Shown: positions 49,986-62,595, counted from the first letter of the stretch. The stretch is 64,000 nucleotides of DNA from Bugulina stolonifera (GCA_935421135.1 OW285189.1:9817072-9881071), one strand, 5' to 3'. The notes: generated from the letters alone by a model not told the origin. Numbers and translations: made by a program.

Positions 49986-52733
49986 ATGTCAGCAAATGCA
50001 GAACATGTAAGTAAGAATGAGCTACGGGTACGCTTGCACCCGTTATTGCACCAAGTCAGCGGATCTACATTCATGTTCAGGTTTAATAACGACACCTTAT
50101 GCAAACCTCTTTGTGACAAAGAATACCAATTTTATAAACTTATACCTGAGAGTTTAAAAGAATTTACAGCTAAATACAAAGGTGCGTATCGACTACATAT
50201 ACATTACATGCAGGCCATTACATTATAGAATGAAATATAAAATTTAAATGCAATATTGTGATGTCTTGTACAACACTGTCTTGCAGAGCATGTATGACAC
50301 CACCAATGTTTGATTGTTAAGTTATATCACAGTAATAAGTGTAAAGTATTGTTTATGAACCAGTCATTTGCTTCATTTTGTAGGATCTATAGAAATGCAG
50401 GTAGAGGAGAGTCCGGATGGATTAATATACTTCTATGGAGTTGTCCCCCTTTCTAAAGTAACATCGTTAAATCTTGATACAAGTATAGCTGTTACAGGAA
50501 GTGAAGAAGGGAGAGCCGGTAGCCTTACCTTACAGTCATTACATACCAGCCATATAGACTATATACAGCAAGATGAGTATGTACCATTGCAAATATAATA
50601 TACATTTGTACATTGTATACATGTAGGCCAAATACAAGCTTATATAGCCTACCCGTGTACAGTAATAGTGGTAAAATGCACCAGTAATAGTTTATTCGCT
50701 CCATTATTTAGTTAGAATTTGGAATTACCCACAGTATTGGGAGATTTCATATCGTTTGTTTTAAATGCTCATTTTAACAACAACTCAAAGAGCTGCAGTA
50801 TCTAAGGAGTAGAAAGCGGAGATCATGTTTGTCTCAGTTGGGAGTTGTCATACTAACAACATACATGTACAATGGGAGACAAGCTCATCTTTCAGCTATA
50901 AAAAGATTAGAAGGGCTGCTAGTGACATGTATTATATATTATTTTAATTAAATACAAATTGGCGTCATTCAGAGATTAGTTTTTAGCTGAGACGATATGA
51001 ATATAACTCGTTTTCTAACCATTTGGCAGAACAGTGGGCACACCCGAGTCGCCGCTGTTTCTTCACATTTTAAAAGATTTGGTTATTTTATTTCTACTTC
51101 TTACTACATATCCTTGATGATGACTCACTCAATGATGAAGTTGGAGTCGTCTTCCCTTTGGTTCATTTTGGAATATGGGTATTTAACAGCCAATCGTAAT
51201 GAAGACCATAAAATAATGATGTGGTACTAGGGCTATGTGTATTGAAAAGTATAAAATTTGCTAAATTGAACGGAATACAATTCTGAAATTGTTAGTGGAA
51301 CTACATTAGGTAGTGAATCTTTCTTCCAATCAATTACTATCTTCAACAATATATTTAAGCTAGTATTATCTTCATTATACACGTTACTGTATGTATATTT
51401 ACCTTGCATACACACTATACATCAACTACTCACTGTTTGGGAATTGTTCACTCATTAATATACTCTTTGCATTTGTAGTCTGCGGTTAAAAAGAAGTGGT
51501 TCCATTGAGATAAATGAAGATAGTTTGGGCTGCTATGATAACCCCCATACCAAATTGGAAGCAGGGAAAAGATTAAACCAGAGAATAGCTAATCTACTAG
51601 ATAGTAAATCACCACATAGTATGTTGTTACATTAAAATTATACGGTAGGCCTACATGAATTCTCCTGTATGCTGTATGCATATGTGATGTAGCTGTTCAT
51701 TACATTAGTTAATCTGGAACTTTCCAAGTTATGTCACCAATGCTGAGTTAGTTAACTCTATTCTAATCTATAAAGTTTATTCTATTGTACAAGGTTTTTT
51801 CCCTCTTTAATCTACAGGGTTCATTCTACTAGAAAACTTGGTATCTAGCTACGATAGGCCGTCCATACTAGACCTGAAGATGGGCACACGTACTCACGGC
51901 GATAACGATGATAAGGCGAAAGTAGGCAGGAAACAACGTCGCTGTGACAAGTCCACTAGCAAATCTCTCGGCGTCCGACTTCATGGAATGCAGGTATGTT
52001 CATCCACAAACACAACCTTAGATGTTTTGGTTGACCATGTTGTTCTAGGACTAGCTAACAGTGTCTCCTTAGTATAGACTATAGGATTTCACACACATAA
52101 TTATGTGATGTACCCGCTAGAACATAGGGTAGTATATTCAGAGTGACTCTGTGTGTATAGTTGAATTGGTCGTTTATTATTTTAAACCCGCGATCAAAAG
52201 CTAATAAATGGAAATTGCACGTCTGGTTATACCTATACATGTAGCTGTTGTTGTGTAAGAAACTGCTTCGCAATTATTATAACTAATCTTTATGTTATTT
52301 TATTATATTTTAGAAATACAACCTGACTAATGGTAAATTTGAAACGCTGACCAAATATCAAGGCTTAGAGCTCACTGCTGATCAGTTTAGAGATCAGATT
52401 GCTGGGTTTCTGTGCAATGGTACAGAGTTACACAGAGACTTAGCTAAGCCTATACATGACAAGCTGTGCAGGTTCTACAAGTGCGTATCACAGCAGGATA
52501 CAATGAGATTCTACTCAAGCTCACTACTTATAATATACGATGGTGTCCACACCCCCACCCGACCTAGTGGTGTAGATGTTAGAGCTGTAGATTTTGCTCA
52601 GGCTATATATGACCATTCTCCGCCACCAGAAGATGGGGCGAGGCACAAGGGGCCCGACAAAGGTTATCTTATGGGATTACAAACACTTATTGATATATTC
52701 TCTAGTATTTGTTCAGCCGAGAGTCACAATTAG
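49986..52733 (+). CDS. IP6K: Inositol hexakisphosphate kinase (IP6K)
   Basis: Five coding exons, 49986-50181, 50384-50576, 51479-51618, 51818-51993 and 52314-52733, have GT/AG ends and phases 1, 2, 1 and 0, giving 374 residues. The enzyme phosphorylates IP6 (and IP5) to inositol pyrophosphates using ATP. LHPLLHQVSGS, CKPLCDKEYQFY and EFTAKYKG match the N-terminal lobe. RPSILDLKMGTRTHGD carries the PxxxDxKxG inositol-binding signature in its IP6K form; IPMK and IP3K have different residues after KxG. RRCDKSTSKSLGVRLHGMQ, then RFYSSSLLIIYDG and VDVRAVDFAQA (the metal-binding DFA), GPDKGYLMGLQTLI complete the fold. Vertebrate IP6Ks have about 410-440 residues; the disordered insert before LLEN and the one after YDG are much shorter here. 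The ATG chosen is the only one consistent with exon 1. An AATAAA lies at 53478. Confidence 0.96.
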
Positions 52734-53477
52734 TTACTCACTTCACCAACTGCATACAATGTTTACATGTGAGTCAACTCAACTTCCTCCCTGATATCTT
52801 GCCTGATGGACATTTTGACCAATCAAGATAGTTCCATGAATACTGTGGTTTTTTAAGGGCACTACTATTATTCACTCTTGTTGTGTCTTATCAACATTAA
52901 ATTGAAATGATACGTGGAACCAAGGCTAACTTTGAAGGTCGCACTGATTATTCTTTCCGCTTTGGTAAGGGGACATTTGAAAAATTCCATCTCAGCATAC
53001 TCACAATTTATATACTCCAATTAGTCAATTATATCAACTTCATATTATTAAGGTTTACCAAATTGCTTTAGAGATGCACACCGTGTATTCTAAACGTAGT
53101 GTGTTATATTTATATGCATTACATCTGCTATACAGCATTGCTATCCTACTATACAACTTAAAAATAATATATGTATGTAATAATATAATGCTAGCTTATC
53201 TAACCTAATCAACGTTTATAGTTGTCAGTCAGTCATTGATTCTTGTGCAAATGATCTCATAGGCTGTTTAACTAACCAAGTTATATTTTTATTCTTGTCT
53301 TATTCTCAGTTTTTATCCTACTAAATATACCAACCTCTTATAATAGTCTGAGTTTGTAGCTAAGCAGATATTCCTGTACTTGCTGATACTGAGATACATG
53401 TACTTACTACTAAAATACTCTTTTATAACAATAATTATGTATTATTTTAATATATCAAGGAGTCTAACAAGATTGTA

Positions 53478-53483
53478 AATAAA
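53478..53483 (+). terminator. Candidate polyadenylation signal of IP6K
   Basis: AATAAA followed by a GT/T-rich stretch (gttgtatttt), about 745 bp after the stop codon and before the convergent Cys-rich gene. Confidence 0.4.
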
Positions 53484-53761
53484 GTTGTATTTTAATTTAC
53501 TTGATGTAATGGTCAGTAGTTAATCAATGTAATTATATAATAATAATAATAATGCAGTTCGTATAGAGTGGTCCGTTTTTATATTGTTCGAATTCCTTAA
53601 GATTCTGACATAATATCCAGAAATTAGAAAAATTAACCACTGGTGGTAAAAGAAAATGGTACAATAACACTTTATATAATAACACATTGATGAAAAGTTA
53701 CTGGTGCCATAAGTGGGACCAACTGGTCCGAAACTAGTATATATATTACACTTCAGCTGTT

Positions 53762-56145
53762 CTAACATAAAGTAGCATCTTTACACCACACTTTGCTGCC
53801 TGCTGATGTGTCAGACAATGGGAAACAACTCCTGCCCACAGGACTTGGGCAGCAAATCTCCGTACTCTTACAGTTATCCTGTATATTAACTTCCTGACAG
53901 CTGACTGTTTGAATGAGGAGTGCTCTTTTCTCTAACATGTCTGCTAGCCCACTTAGACCTCGGGCTACTAAGGAATTTGTTGGAAGGGTGGAACACAGAC
54001 CAGTTGGAGCATCATCTAATGGCTACGTTAAATAATAATGGTACTTGCTGCATTATTTATTGTAACAGAAACATAACGGGATAATTCGATCAAGCATGTA
54101 CTTCATAATAGGCGATAGCTAGATTTGCTCATGTTCGGAAGTTGTCACCTCCCTATTTGTCTTCCAATTTTACCTATCTTTTAATTAATAAACCATTTGG
54201 ATAGTAAAAGTTGAACAGAAAAAGAATGGCGAATTGGGAGAGAACAACTTCTCATTAGCCCATAGAATAGAATAGACTATGCTAACAACAAAGTATACAG
54301 TGCAGACACAGCTAGTAATATTTGAGAAATCTGCAGACCACTGTGACTCTACCTAACACTGTTCTATCATCTGATCATATCAAAACCTACTGTCTGCCAA
54401 AACTAATCTGTCATCGTCAATTAATGGACTAATCATAATCCCTGGTTATATGCTACAGCTGGTGTTCATGAGCCATATCTAACTGTATATTATGATTTCT
54501 ATATCCTGTGTTAGACTGGGGCTTACCTTAGATGATGGAGTGGGTGGGGGTGGTGGCTTGGTAGGCAGAGTGGTCTTGGTTTTTGGACTATATACCTATA
54601 ACATCAGGTAAAACCTATGTTATTACATTTGTACCCAACCCATGTATGTTACCATATATACTGCACAGTAGATGAACATACAATTCAAATGTTTTAAACA
54701 GTGCTACATGTATTTGTCTGTTAGATTTCTGTAATATTCAGTCTAGAAAAATAACTTACCAATGAAGACTTGGCAATGCACACAGATAGAAAGTTGGTCG
54801 TACAGCAGAGTGAACTTGGCTTACAGTCACCATTGCTCTCACAAGGGATAAACTGGAGCATTCTTGTCTGAACTTTACTGCTCTTTCTAATGTAGTTCTC
54901 ACAGTACTGTCTCCCATCCTGTTACAGATTAACAGATAAATAGCTGCAATTACTTCGCCTATTTATTGTTTATAATGATTTTCTAAGACTTGTTGTTGGT
55001 TTCGAAGTTGTGCCATAGTTTGGGTAATATTGTGTGGAGTTTATACAAGACTGAATTTAGCCAGAAGCACAGTTTTGCATGAACTGTACACTTTTTACAT
55101 ACATGTACATGTATAGACCTTCTTGTCAATTGCAGAGTTTGCAATTTGTATAATAAACATACAAAGACGCTACATGTACATAAGATGTTATTACATGTAT
55201 ACGCGAGTACATTGTATATATTATTATATTATACCTGTATATATTATATTATATTATATTATATTATATTATATTATATTATTATTATATTATATTTTAT
55301 TAGATTATATTATTATTATACTGTATTATATTATATTATATTATATTATATTATATTATATTATATTATATTATATTATATTATACATGTATTATATTAT
55401 GTTATATTATATTATATTATATTATATTATCTTATGACACATACTAGAACACCTACAATGTATACATAAAGATGTTATGTACATGTATGTGCATGTGTAT
55501 TTGCTATTCTACTATTTCCCTTATGATAATATATTGATAGTGCGGACACCATATATACAAGTAACTACTGAAAGAGAGAAAAGTGCCCATGTGTACCTCC
55601 TCTGAGGCCTGAAGAAGACGTTTCAACAGACTTTGTAAAGTCTCTTCACCTTGACCATCGGCCTCGACTTCCACAGTCACTAAAATCTGCAAATATTATG
55701 ATTTTATAATATACATTGTGCAGATATACATGTATATAGAATGTATATAAAATATGTTTGTGGAAAAAAGGTATATTTATTGTTGCTACAGTTTTTGTTT
55801 CATGATATCACGTACTAATATGTTATGAACATATTTTATAATCTGCTCAGTTATTAACCTTAGGGCACTATTATATATTTGTATTTTGTATAAATACATA
55901 TACATGTAGGTGTACATATATAATTATATATACTAAGAAGAAAGAAAAAACAGTTGTTTCAGAATATGTATTATAAGAACTAAAAAATTAAAAAAGTTAT
56001 TGCAGCACAGTATACAGTTATTTGTTCTAACTTGATAGCAACTGATATAAAGTGAAGCCTACATTACACATATACATGTAATATTAAAAATTTCTAGAGT
56101 TTCTTTAAAAATATTTACCACCACAAGTAGAATAATGCTTCTCAT
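53762..56145 (-). CDS. Small secreted 12-cysteine protein, family not assigned
   Basis: Five coding exons, 56145-56119, 55686-55597, 54918-54760, 54595-54527 and 53893-53762, with GT/AG ends and all introns in phase 0, give 158 residues. The first two exons together make a signal peptide (MRSIILLVVILVTVEVEA, cleavage likely near residue 18). An acidic amphipathic stretch (LQSLLKRLLQASEE) follows. Exon 3 holds six cysteines with the core CESNGDCKPSSLCC-x8-C; exon 4 is a Pro/Thr linker (PTKPPPPPTP); exon 5 holds six more cysteines (C-x5-CC-x7-C...C...C) and ends in Cys. The D/E-C-x4-5-CC spacing resembles the colipase/Dickkopf type of disulfide fold, but this is a resemblance only. An AG acceptor 32 bp before the ATG suggests a 5'-UTR exon. 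The gene is convergent with IP6K. The product is probably extracellular; a target is not deducible. Confidence 0.72.
55218..55435. repeat. ATATT pentanucleotide microsatellite
   Basis: About 200 bp of nearly uninterrupted ATATT units, with a few interruptions, in the second intron of the Cys-rich secreted gene. It generates long Tyr/Ile-rich ORFs on the plus strand that are artefacts. Confidence 0.92.
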
Positions 56146-59100
56146 CGTTGTTGAGTAAATATCTCCACCTGCTCCTTCTGTAATGAAATGACAATATTTT
56201 ATGTTTCAATGACATATTTATGAATTAATGTATATAAACATTAATGCATTGGATTTTGATATTCTATCAACTGATTGGATAAAAGAGTCTAAAATCTTCG
56301 CCATGTTGTCTGAGATAGTTGTAATGGTACATTAATTACCACGGTTGATGAAATATGCCAGTGTTGTTCATACAATAGAATATTATATAAGATTAACAGT
56401 CTCCGACTGATATAATCAGGAAAGACTTGCAGTAATGCTTCGATTGATCCGTCATGCTGTATAAGGCGGTTTACCAAGCCATGACAGACGCTATAGCTTA
56501 CATTCTACAGGAAATACAGATTGCTGGTAATTGCAAACAGAGGTGCTCCAGCCATGCTCTGCCTAGGTTGTGTAACAAGGTGTATGTCATGCTATGCTGA
56601 AGAAAGAAAAGCACACAAATGCATTGTTGGGTGAGCATTTTGGTGGCAGGCATCAGACGCTAAGCTATGATAAACAAACTATGCGGTGAATATGGAGTGA
56701 TGACGTGGTGTGATGTAGGCTATCAATCAGGGAGCCATATTTTCATTCTTGTTTTCTGCTAAAACAATAGTGTGTTCGCTCATCTATTAGCCAATCATTG
56801 CCAAACAAATTGCTTCAAAACTGCTGCATGCACAGTTCGAGCATTTGGTAAGCGTTGGGCTCAGCTTCGTGTTAAAGTAGTTGTAGCTCCGACACTGAAA
56901 AGATGCTGCTACACTCCACAATTCTCATTTCTCTGTTTTATTTGGAATAAAACATACTTGTAGAAAACTCCGAGTGGAAACACCCCATGTTCTGTTCACT
57001 GTACTAGGCGAATAGGGATCTTAGAGGCCTCAGATTCACACCCCAGTCAGATATGGGCCACTTTCACAGATTTGGAACCCAGTCCCTGGCAGCTCAGTGA
57101 CAAATTCCGTGAAGAAAAGAAAAGATAGTATATACATGTAAAACGAATGGTCAAACCCCTTAACACCCTTTAACTCATATTATACGATCATATTAGGGCA
57201 TAGGGCACCATGTGTCACCTAGGGAGAATTATACCATCTGTAACGATACTGCAAAGTGTATTTACTGAACATGCACATGACACAAAATATTGTACATGTA
57301 ATCTATCATACAGGCTATCTTCTATATCCATAGCTTGAATTGTTTATAGTACATGTACTAGGGTCAATGTATTGTTACACAAATCAGTTCGATTGTTTGC
57401 CAAGAGGTAAGAGCTATACTAAGAGCCCATATTTTGTTTCGGATTACCCAAATCCCTTTATTTATTAGTGTTACCTAATGAAGTAAAACCAATATGTATC
57501 ATGTTGTACCAACAGCTGCTACTAGAGACTATAAAGATATTTATCTATAGGTATGATTTTAGGCAATGAAAATTGAAGATACATAAATATGTTTAGTTCT
57601 TCAAATGCAGTAAAAATAAACGGTAATGAAGTGTGAATGAGCAATTAAGAGACAATTTCAAGGCATTTGATACGGATTAGCAATATTAGGATAGATTAAT
57701 CCCAAATTTTTCAACTTTATATTTCCACCCTCCATTCTTCTTTCTAGTATTGTAATGATATACTGTAGCATGTTATCTGAACACATCTCTACTCTTTCAC
57801 CCGGCAAACTAAAGCGAAGAAGTAAAAATAACTCTAAGAAGAGAAGAGACATAGAGATTAGGAAAATATGGCGTTTTTGACAGGAGATGCCATATAACTA
57901 TCGAGATATTGAATAGAACAAACTCCCAACATTGCTAAGTATGTAAGAATATCAAAGTGATGAATATGGACCACATGTATGATGAACGACATAAAGCACA
58001 GCTACTTACAGTATAGTATGTCATTGAATGATTGAGCATGTAAATTTATATACTTACATACAAAGTATACACAACTATGAGGTCAAGAATAAATGCTTTT
58101 ATAGGTCACGCATGCAGGCAGGTAATTAGAAAGAATATTGATTTTTAATAGAGATTTCTTACTCATACTGACCTAATGTAAAACTAATTGAAAAATAGAT
58201 TGTACAAAGTACATAGAGTACAAAATTACTAACTAAAACCACTATTGCGTGAGGGAGGAATTCAGCTAATGGTCCTAGATTTATATTAATTGGTGACGTA
58301 TATATAGGTAATAGCTACAGCAATGGCAACAAAAACAGCAACATCGACAGAAATACCGACAGCAAGAGTACAATTTGACATGCCTAGGGTCAACTACATA
58401 CAGCAGAATGTTTTATTTGGGATCTGGAAATGCAAACATTGGACGGGAGATTACCTATGATCTCCTCAATACCGACATGGGAAAGCTTCAGTCATTTTAG
58501 TCCTTAGTGCTCCATGCTTTTTACTGTAATGTGAAGTTGTCCCAGCCTGCTTCAAAAATAGAAAGAAAAGACAACTTCGTAATTGATGTCATCTAATGTA
58601 CTAACTCTTTAGTATACACGTATATAGGTCTGGTTTATGTGTGTGGTTAGTAGCTGCTTAGGCTCTTTTAGCCACTTTTCCCTTACCAGCCATGAGCAAG
58701 CAACCCAACCCAAGTAAAATCATCAAACTGTCCAAACACGAAACCAATGAAAAATGGAAAAATTATTTCACTATAACTTTTGTTGAAGAAATAAAGAAAA
58801 TGAACTGATGACATTGTCTTTAGAGGAATAGAACTACTTTGCACATCAGACACCAGAAAGGTCACCAGTCAAATGTGGGTTATAAGAAAGAGAATGTAGA
58901 AAAAATATTGAGAGAGTTGTAGAATAAAACACTTTCAACCGATCAACCTCGAGGAAGTTATACTCTCTCAAAAATACTTATTCTCATTATCATTAGTAAC
59001 CTTGTAAGCATGTAGATGTCTATAGATGATTTGGGTGTTTACATGTAATTGTAACTATAATGCCTATAAATTCATGTGTAGTTTAGAATTTTGCCTTTCC

Positions 59101-60069
59101 TTGCACAACTAGTCTTCAAATATTATTGATACAGTGTCATTACTTTTTATAAAAAAGTTATCAATTGCATAGAAATTTCGGTTTTAAGCAAAAATTTACA
59201 ATTTATAGAATTGCCATATTTTATTATTACTCATCACTAAAATAGTTACAAACTGTCCAAAAATTATAAATTGCACTAATATATTTCTGCTAAAGATAGG
59301 TATATTTACAAGTACATACTGTTAGAATCACAGCTAATACCTTTACAATGTCTAAACAGTTTACTAAAATACTAGGTAATATAACAACCCTGGAATGAAT
59401 TCAGACAGTTCGAAAATCGGTCAAGTAAAAAAAGTATTATAGAAGTATTATATAATATGATACAATATACATAGTATTCTTATTTATACTATAATATTGT
59501 CTGGCTATAATAGAACTGAAAAATAAAAAATATATATTATTTGAATAGAAAGGTGGCGATTCTAGTATATAGGAGATTATACAATATAAACAACACACGG
59601 CTAGAACAACATTGTACACATATGTATTGTATGTGTAGTGTAAATGCTATGCCAACACTAACAGTGTGCTAGCTATAAAATAGAATAGTGTATTAGGTCA
59701 TGTGAGATTAATTCGTCTCTATAGTTGGATTTCCCAAACTACGAAAGGAGTAATAATATACATCTTAGTCTGATCTCTAGATGTAGCGGTGGTGAACTGG
59801 CTACTTTACAATGCAGCTACTGATGTTTATGGGGTACTTCAAAATAATGCATATAGTTTAGATAACTTTAGAGTTGTGTGCCCTTGATGAATGATTTAAA
59901 TAGAAAAGACAACTCCAAGTTTGAGCAAAGTAGTTATAAGTAGATCAAGTTTTAGTACAGCATATTGTCTTGCTGATGTACACTTCACATCACCTACATG
60001 TACCACACCACCACACATCACTGTAGCTGTATATACATATATAAGAGATCACCAAATAATGTGACCAGT
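56146..60069. other. Intergenic, no firmly supported gene
   Basis: No exon with family similarity was found. A 64-residue ORF with a hydrophobic start (57658-57852, minus) and a 45-residue one (58323-58460, plus) are the only stretches with coding-like texture. AT-rich runs occur at 59100-59650. Confidence 0.5.
58323..58460 (+). CDS. Very small ORF, possible first exon
   Basis: ATG followed by 45 codons to TGA (MATKTATSTEIPTARVQFDM...). The Thr/Ala-rich start and well-mixed second half look less random than neighbouring ORFs. A TGACGTA sequence lies ~30 bp upstream, resembling a cAMP-response half site. AGG|gtcaac within it could be a donor. No homologue is recognised and no following exon was found. 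Confidence 0.18.
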   Translation: MATKTATSTEIPTARVQFDMPRVNYIQQNVLFGIWKCKHWTGDYL

Positions 60070-60276
60070 TTAACAGGGGGCCCCATATGACGACCCGTAA
60101 CTTGGTGAGTATGTCATATAGCTGGGATCACTTCTATATGGGTTAGTATCAACATAGGCCGGTGGGCCATCGTAGGTAGGTGGACCTTCATCAAGCATTG
60201 TTTCATCAAAGGCAGCAATAGGTTTTCTACTTCTTGGTCTATCATCTATTACATCAGCATACTGTCCCATATTTCC
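60070..60276 (-). CDS. Terminal exon encoding a PPxY-containing tail
   Basis: A consensus acceptor (gtttacag) is followed by 68 codons and TAA; only phase 0 is open. The peptide has a basic patch (DDRPRSRKP), an acidic segment, then two adjacent PPxY motifs (PPTY and PPAY, residues 32-41), the ligand for group I WW domains such as those of NEDD4-type ubiquitin ligases. A Tyr/Ser/Pro-rich end (PSYMTYSPSYGSSYGAPC) finishes in Cys. This looks like the cytoplasmic tail of a membrane protein. Upstream exons were not resolved: a Cys-rich open stretch at 61621-61700 ends in phase 1 and cannot join directly, and 60382-60524 encodes a hydrophobic stretch with only a weak donor. The gene identity is unknown. 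Confidence 0.55.
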   Translation of the reverse strand, partial: GNMGQYADVIDDRPRSRKPIAAFDETMLDEGPPTYDGPPAYVDTNPYRSDPSYMTYSPSYGSSYGAPC

Positions 60277-62382
60277 CTGTAAACATACAAACATTATAGC
60301 CATTATAATACTAGGCCTACCAGTAATACAACACATTATATTCAAATATCAACAGGGGAGTGATAAATGTTCAACTGATTCGTGACCAGAATAAATACTA
60401 GTCCCAGAAATGATACACATGTACAAGATAGAGACAATACTCTCAGTATTGTTATATGTAACCTACAGTGTTTACAATAATAATAGTCAGCAAACAGATT
60501 GAGCACTGCAATGTCTGTTGACATGTTGACAGAGACAACACCAACATGGGAAATGTTCTTTTAGTAAATAAACCAAGTTGGAGAAAGAGAAGTGCAAGAG
60601 TCTAGATGTGTGGTGAAGATATAGAGTAGATAAATATTGAAAGTCAATTTAGTTTTGAGCATTGACTCAGATTGATAACAAATCAATTCATTAAAACAAT
60701 GAATAAATTAAATACAATGGTATTTGGTAGCCAGCTGCCTAGTATACAATGTGTGAGTAGATTTAACTCCTGGGACTTGGGACCACTTATCAGAGTTGAG
60801 TCTCTGTCTACATTCACATCTCTCAGTCATAAGCAAAGTATTCTTATAGCCTGAGCAATCCAGCAGGATTATGCTCAGGGAATATGAAAAGAGTTGATAC
60901 AATGGAAGCCAAGTGCTGTATAAATTATAGTTTGATACCATTGTTCTGTAACAAAGGCAAACCAACAAAAGCTGATACTCAAGTTTATGGAGCCTCAAGG
61001 GAATAATAGTTGAAACAAGAGCTGGGGTCATTCACTGAGTGTGTTGTGTACCTACGTGAGCCCCTGTGTTATGCATTTGGGGCCAGATTGGTGACTTTGA
61101 GCAAAAAAACAGTCGAGAAAGTAAAAATTGCTGAAGCCTCAAGGCAAACCAGTTGCCAACTAGAATGCCCTTTCCAAATAGTGACATCCCCTACAGGGGC
61201 AATGGCAGTTGGAGTGGAGGTTTTACCAGCGGGGTTTATTGTCCAGTCTCAACCTACCACAAGGAGATATTTAATAAATAGAATGTCTCTGGTACCACAT
61301 CATTCAGTGCTCAGATGCAATAGATCTAGAATTTGCGACTGTTCGAAAATTTCGGTTAGAAACAGGACGTTCTGAAAACTTTTGAGCCCCAACTCTATAC
61401 AAATGTTTTCGGAACGTCCTTTTTTTAACTGACATTGTTGAAATGTCCCTTTACCATTAGATCTCAATAATATTATACTGCGAGGGTGTAGTATTATTCA
61501 TAAAAATTAATCAAAGTTAGTAAGACAACTACGGAGGCACAACCCATTTTTTACTGACATTCATATTAACGTAGAAGGACAAAAACAACTATAGATTCAT
61601 CCCTCTCCACCACAATACTAACCTTCTGCATTACCACAGGACACACAGCTGATCTGACAGCTCATAGTACAGGCAAACAGGCAGGTGATCATATCAGAGG
61701 CAGGTAATCAATTTGTAAAAACAATTCAATGAATTTGCATTATAACTTGGAAATATATTCATGATTTGTCAATCCATACTTCAGTATGAATAGAAAGGTA
61801 ATTTCCAAGGCGAAAATTATAACAATAGTCAGTTCTGAGTCATGTATGGAAACAAAAGGAAGAACCAGTAGTAAAGGGCCAAACTACCTCCAGACTCATT
61901 ATACCCTCATTAGTAGGGTTACCACAACAACTGCATGTAGTTAAAGTCTTAAAATAAATTATTATTAGCATTGTTAATTGCATGGGAACTTTATCAATCT
62001 CCATCTATATCATGATAGTCTCATATCGTTTAACAAACAATTATGAAGATTACAACTTCTCAGATAACATATACCTTGATTTAAATTTTACAACTACAAT
62101 TTATTTTTCTGTTTCATGAATGATGTTTGCCTATATCTATTATTAATGGTACATTTGCAGCTGCTGTAACTAGATACAACCAACAGACTGATGGTCATGC
62201 AAATCTCACGGCAGCCATTCCCAGATATTTCTATATTCTTGAGTGTACAAGTAGATTAAAATTCATATTATTGAGTGGGGAATTCTTTGTCTACTTGATA
62301 TTAACATATTACAATATACTTCACAGAATAAAGGTAGATAGTTAAGTTTCAGTAATGTATGGCTTAACCTACAGCAAGTAGG
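60277..62382. other. Probable intron/upstream region of the PPxY-tail gene; no firm exon
   Basis: A minus-strand stretch at 61622-61700 encodes a cysteine-rich peptide (ITCLFACTMSCQISCVSCG) followed by a donor (GAAG|gttagt) and may be an exon. A repeat-like segment at 61340-61460 has 'ggaacgtcctttttttaac' and 'ttgctttaccat'-like blocks also seen near 10385-10430. Confidence 0.3.
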
Positions 62383-62595
62383 TCAGTCGACTGCTGCATC
62401 CAACAATTCATAGCAATGATTAATGGCGCAATCAATCAGTGGTGGAAGTCGTCTCTCCGTGTAATTGCACACTATTGTCACGAACTGAATGTATGGAGTT
62501 AGACAATCCATCACCAGTATTTTTATGGCAACTGATAAAGCTGAATGCAACTCTTGTCTAGATGAAACGGTATGGCAGACTTGCCAGTCAGCCAT
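62383..62595 (-). CDS. Small ORF, unrecognised
   Basis: ATG-initiated, 70 residues, with balanced composition (MADWQVCHTVSSRQELHSAL; ERRLPPLIDCAINHCYELLD) and an amphipathic helical look. Just upstream is AGTTATCTCCCC, the motif also found at the tips of the 3-kb element. No homologue is recognised and no splice partner was found. It could be a single-exon gene, a terminal exon or chance. Confidence 0.28.
   Translation of the reverse strand: MADWQVCHTVSSRQELHSALSVAIKILVMDCLTPYIQFVTIVCNYTERRLPPLIDCAINHCYELLDAAVD

Noticed and set aside
55123..55469. Two overlapping ORFs of more than 100 residues
   Set aside because: Both are translations of the ATATT microsatellite (Tyr/Ile/Leu runs) inside an intron.
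57658..57852. 64-residue minus-strand ORF starting MSLLFLELFLLL
   Set aside because: The hydrophobic start looks like a signal peptide, but the rest has no cysteine pattern, splice partner or homology; chance is more likely.
61010..61375. 121-residue plus-strand ORF
   Set aside because: No recognisable domain; it overlaps a repeat-like segment also seen near 10.4 kb and has no convincing start context.
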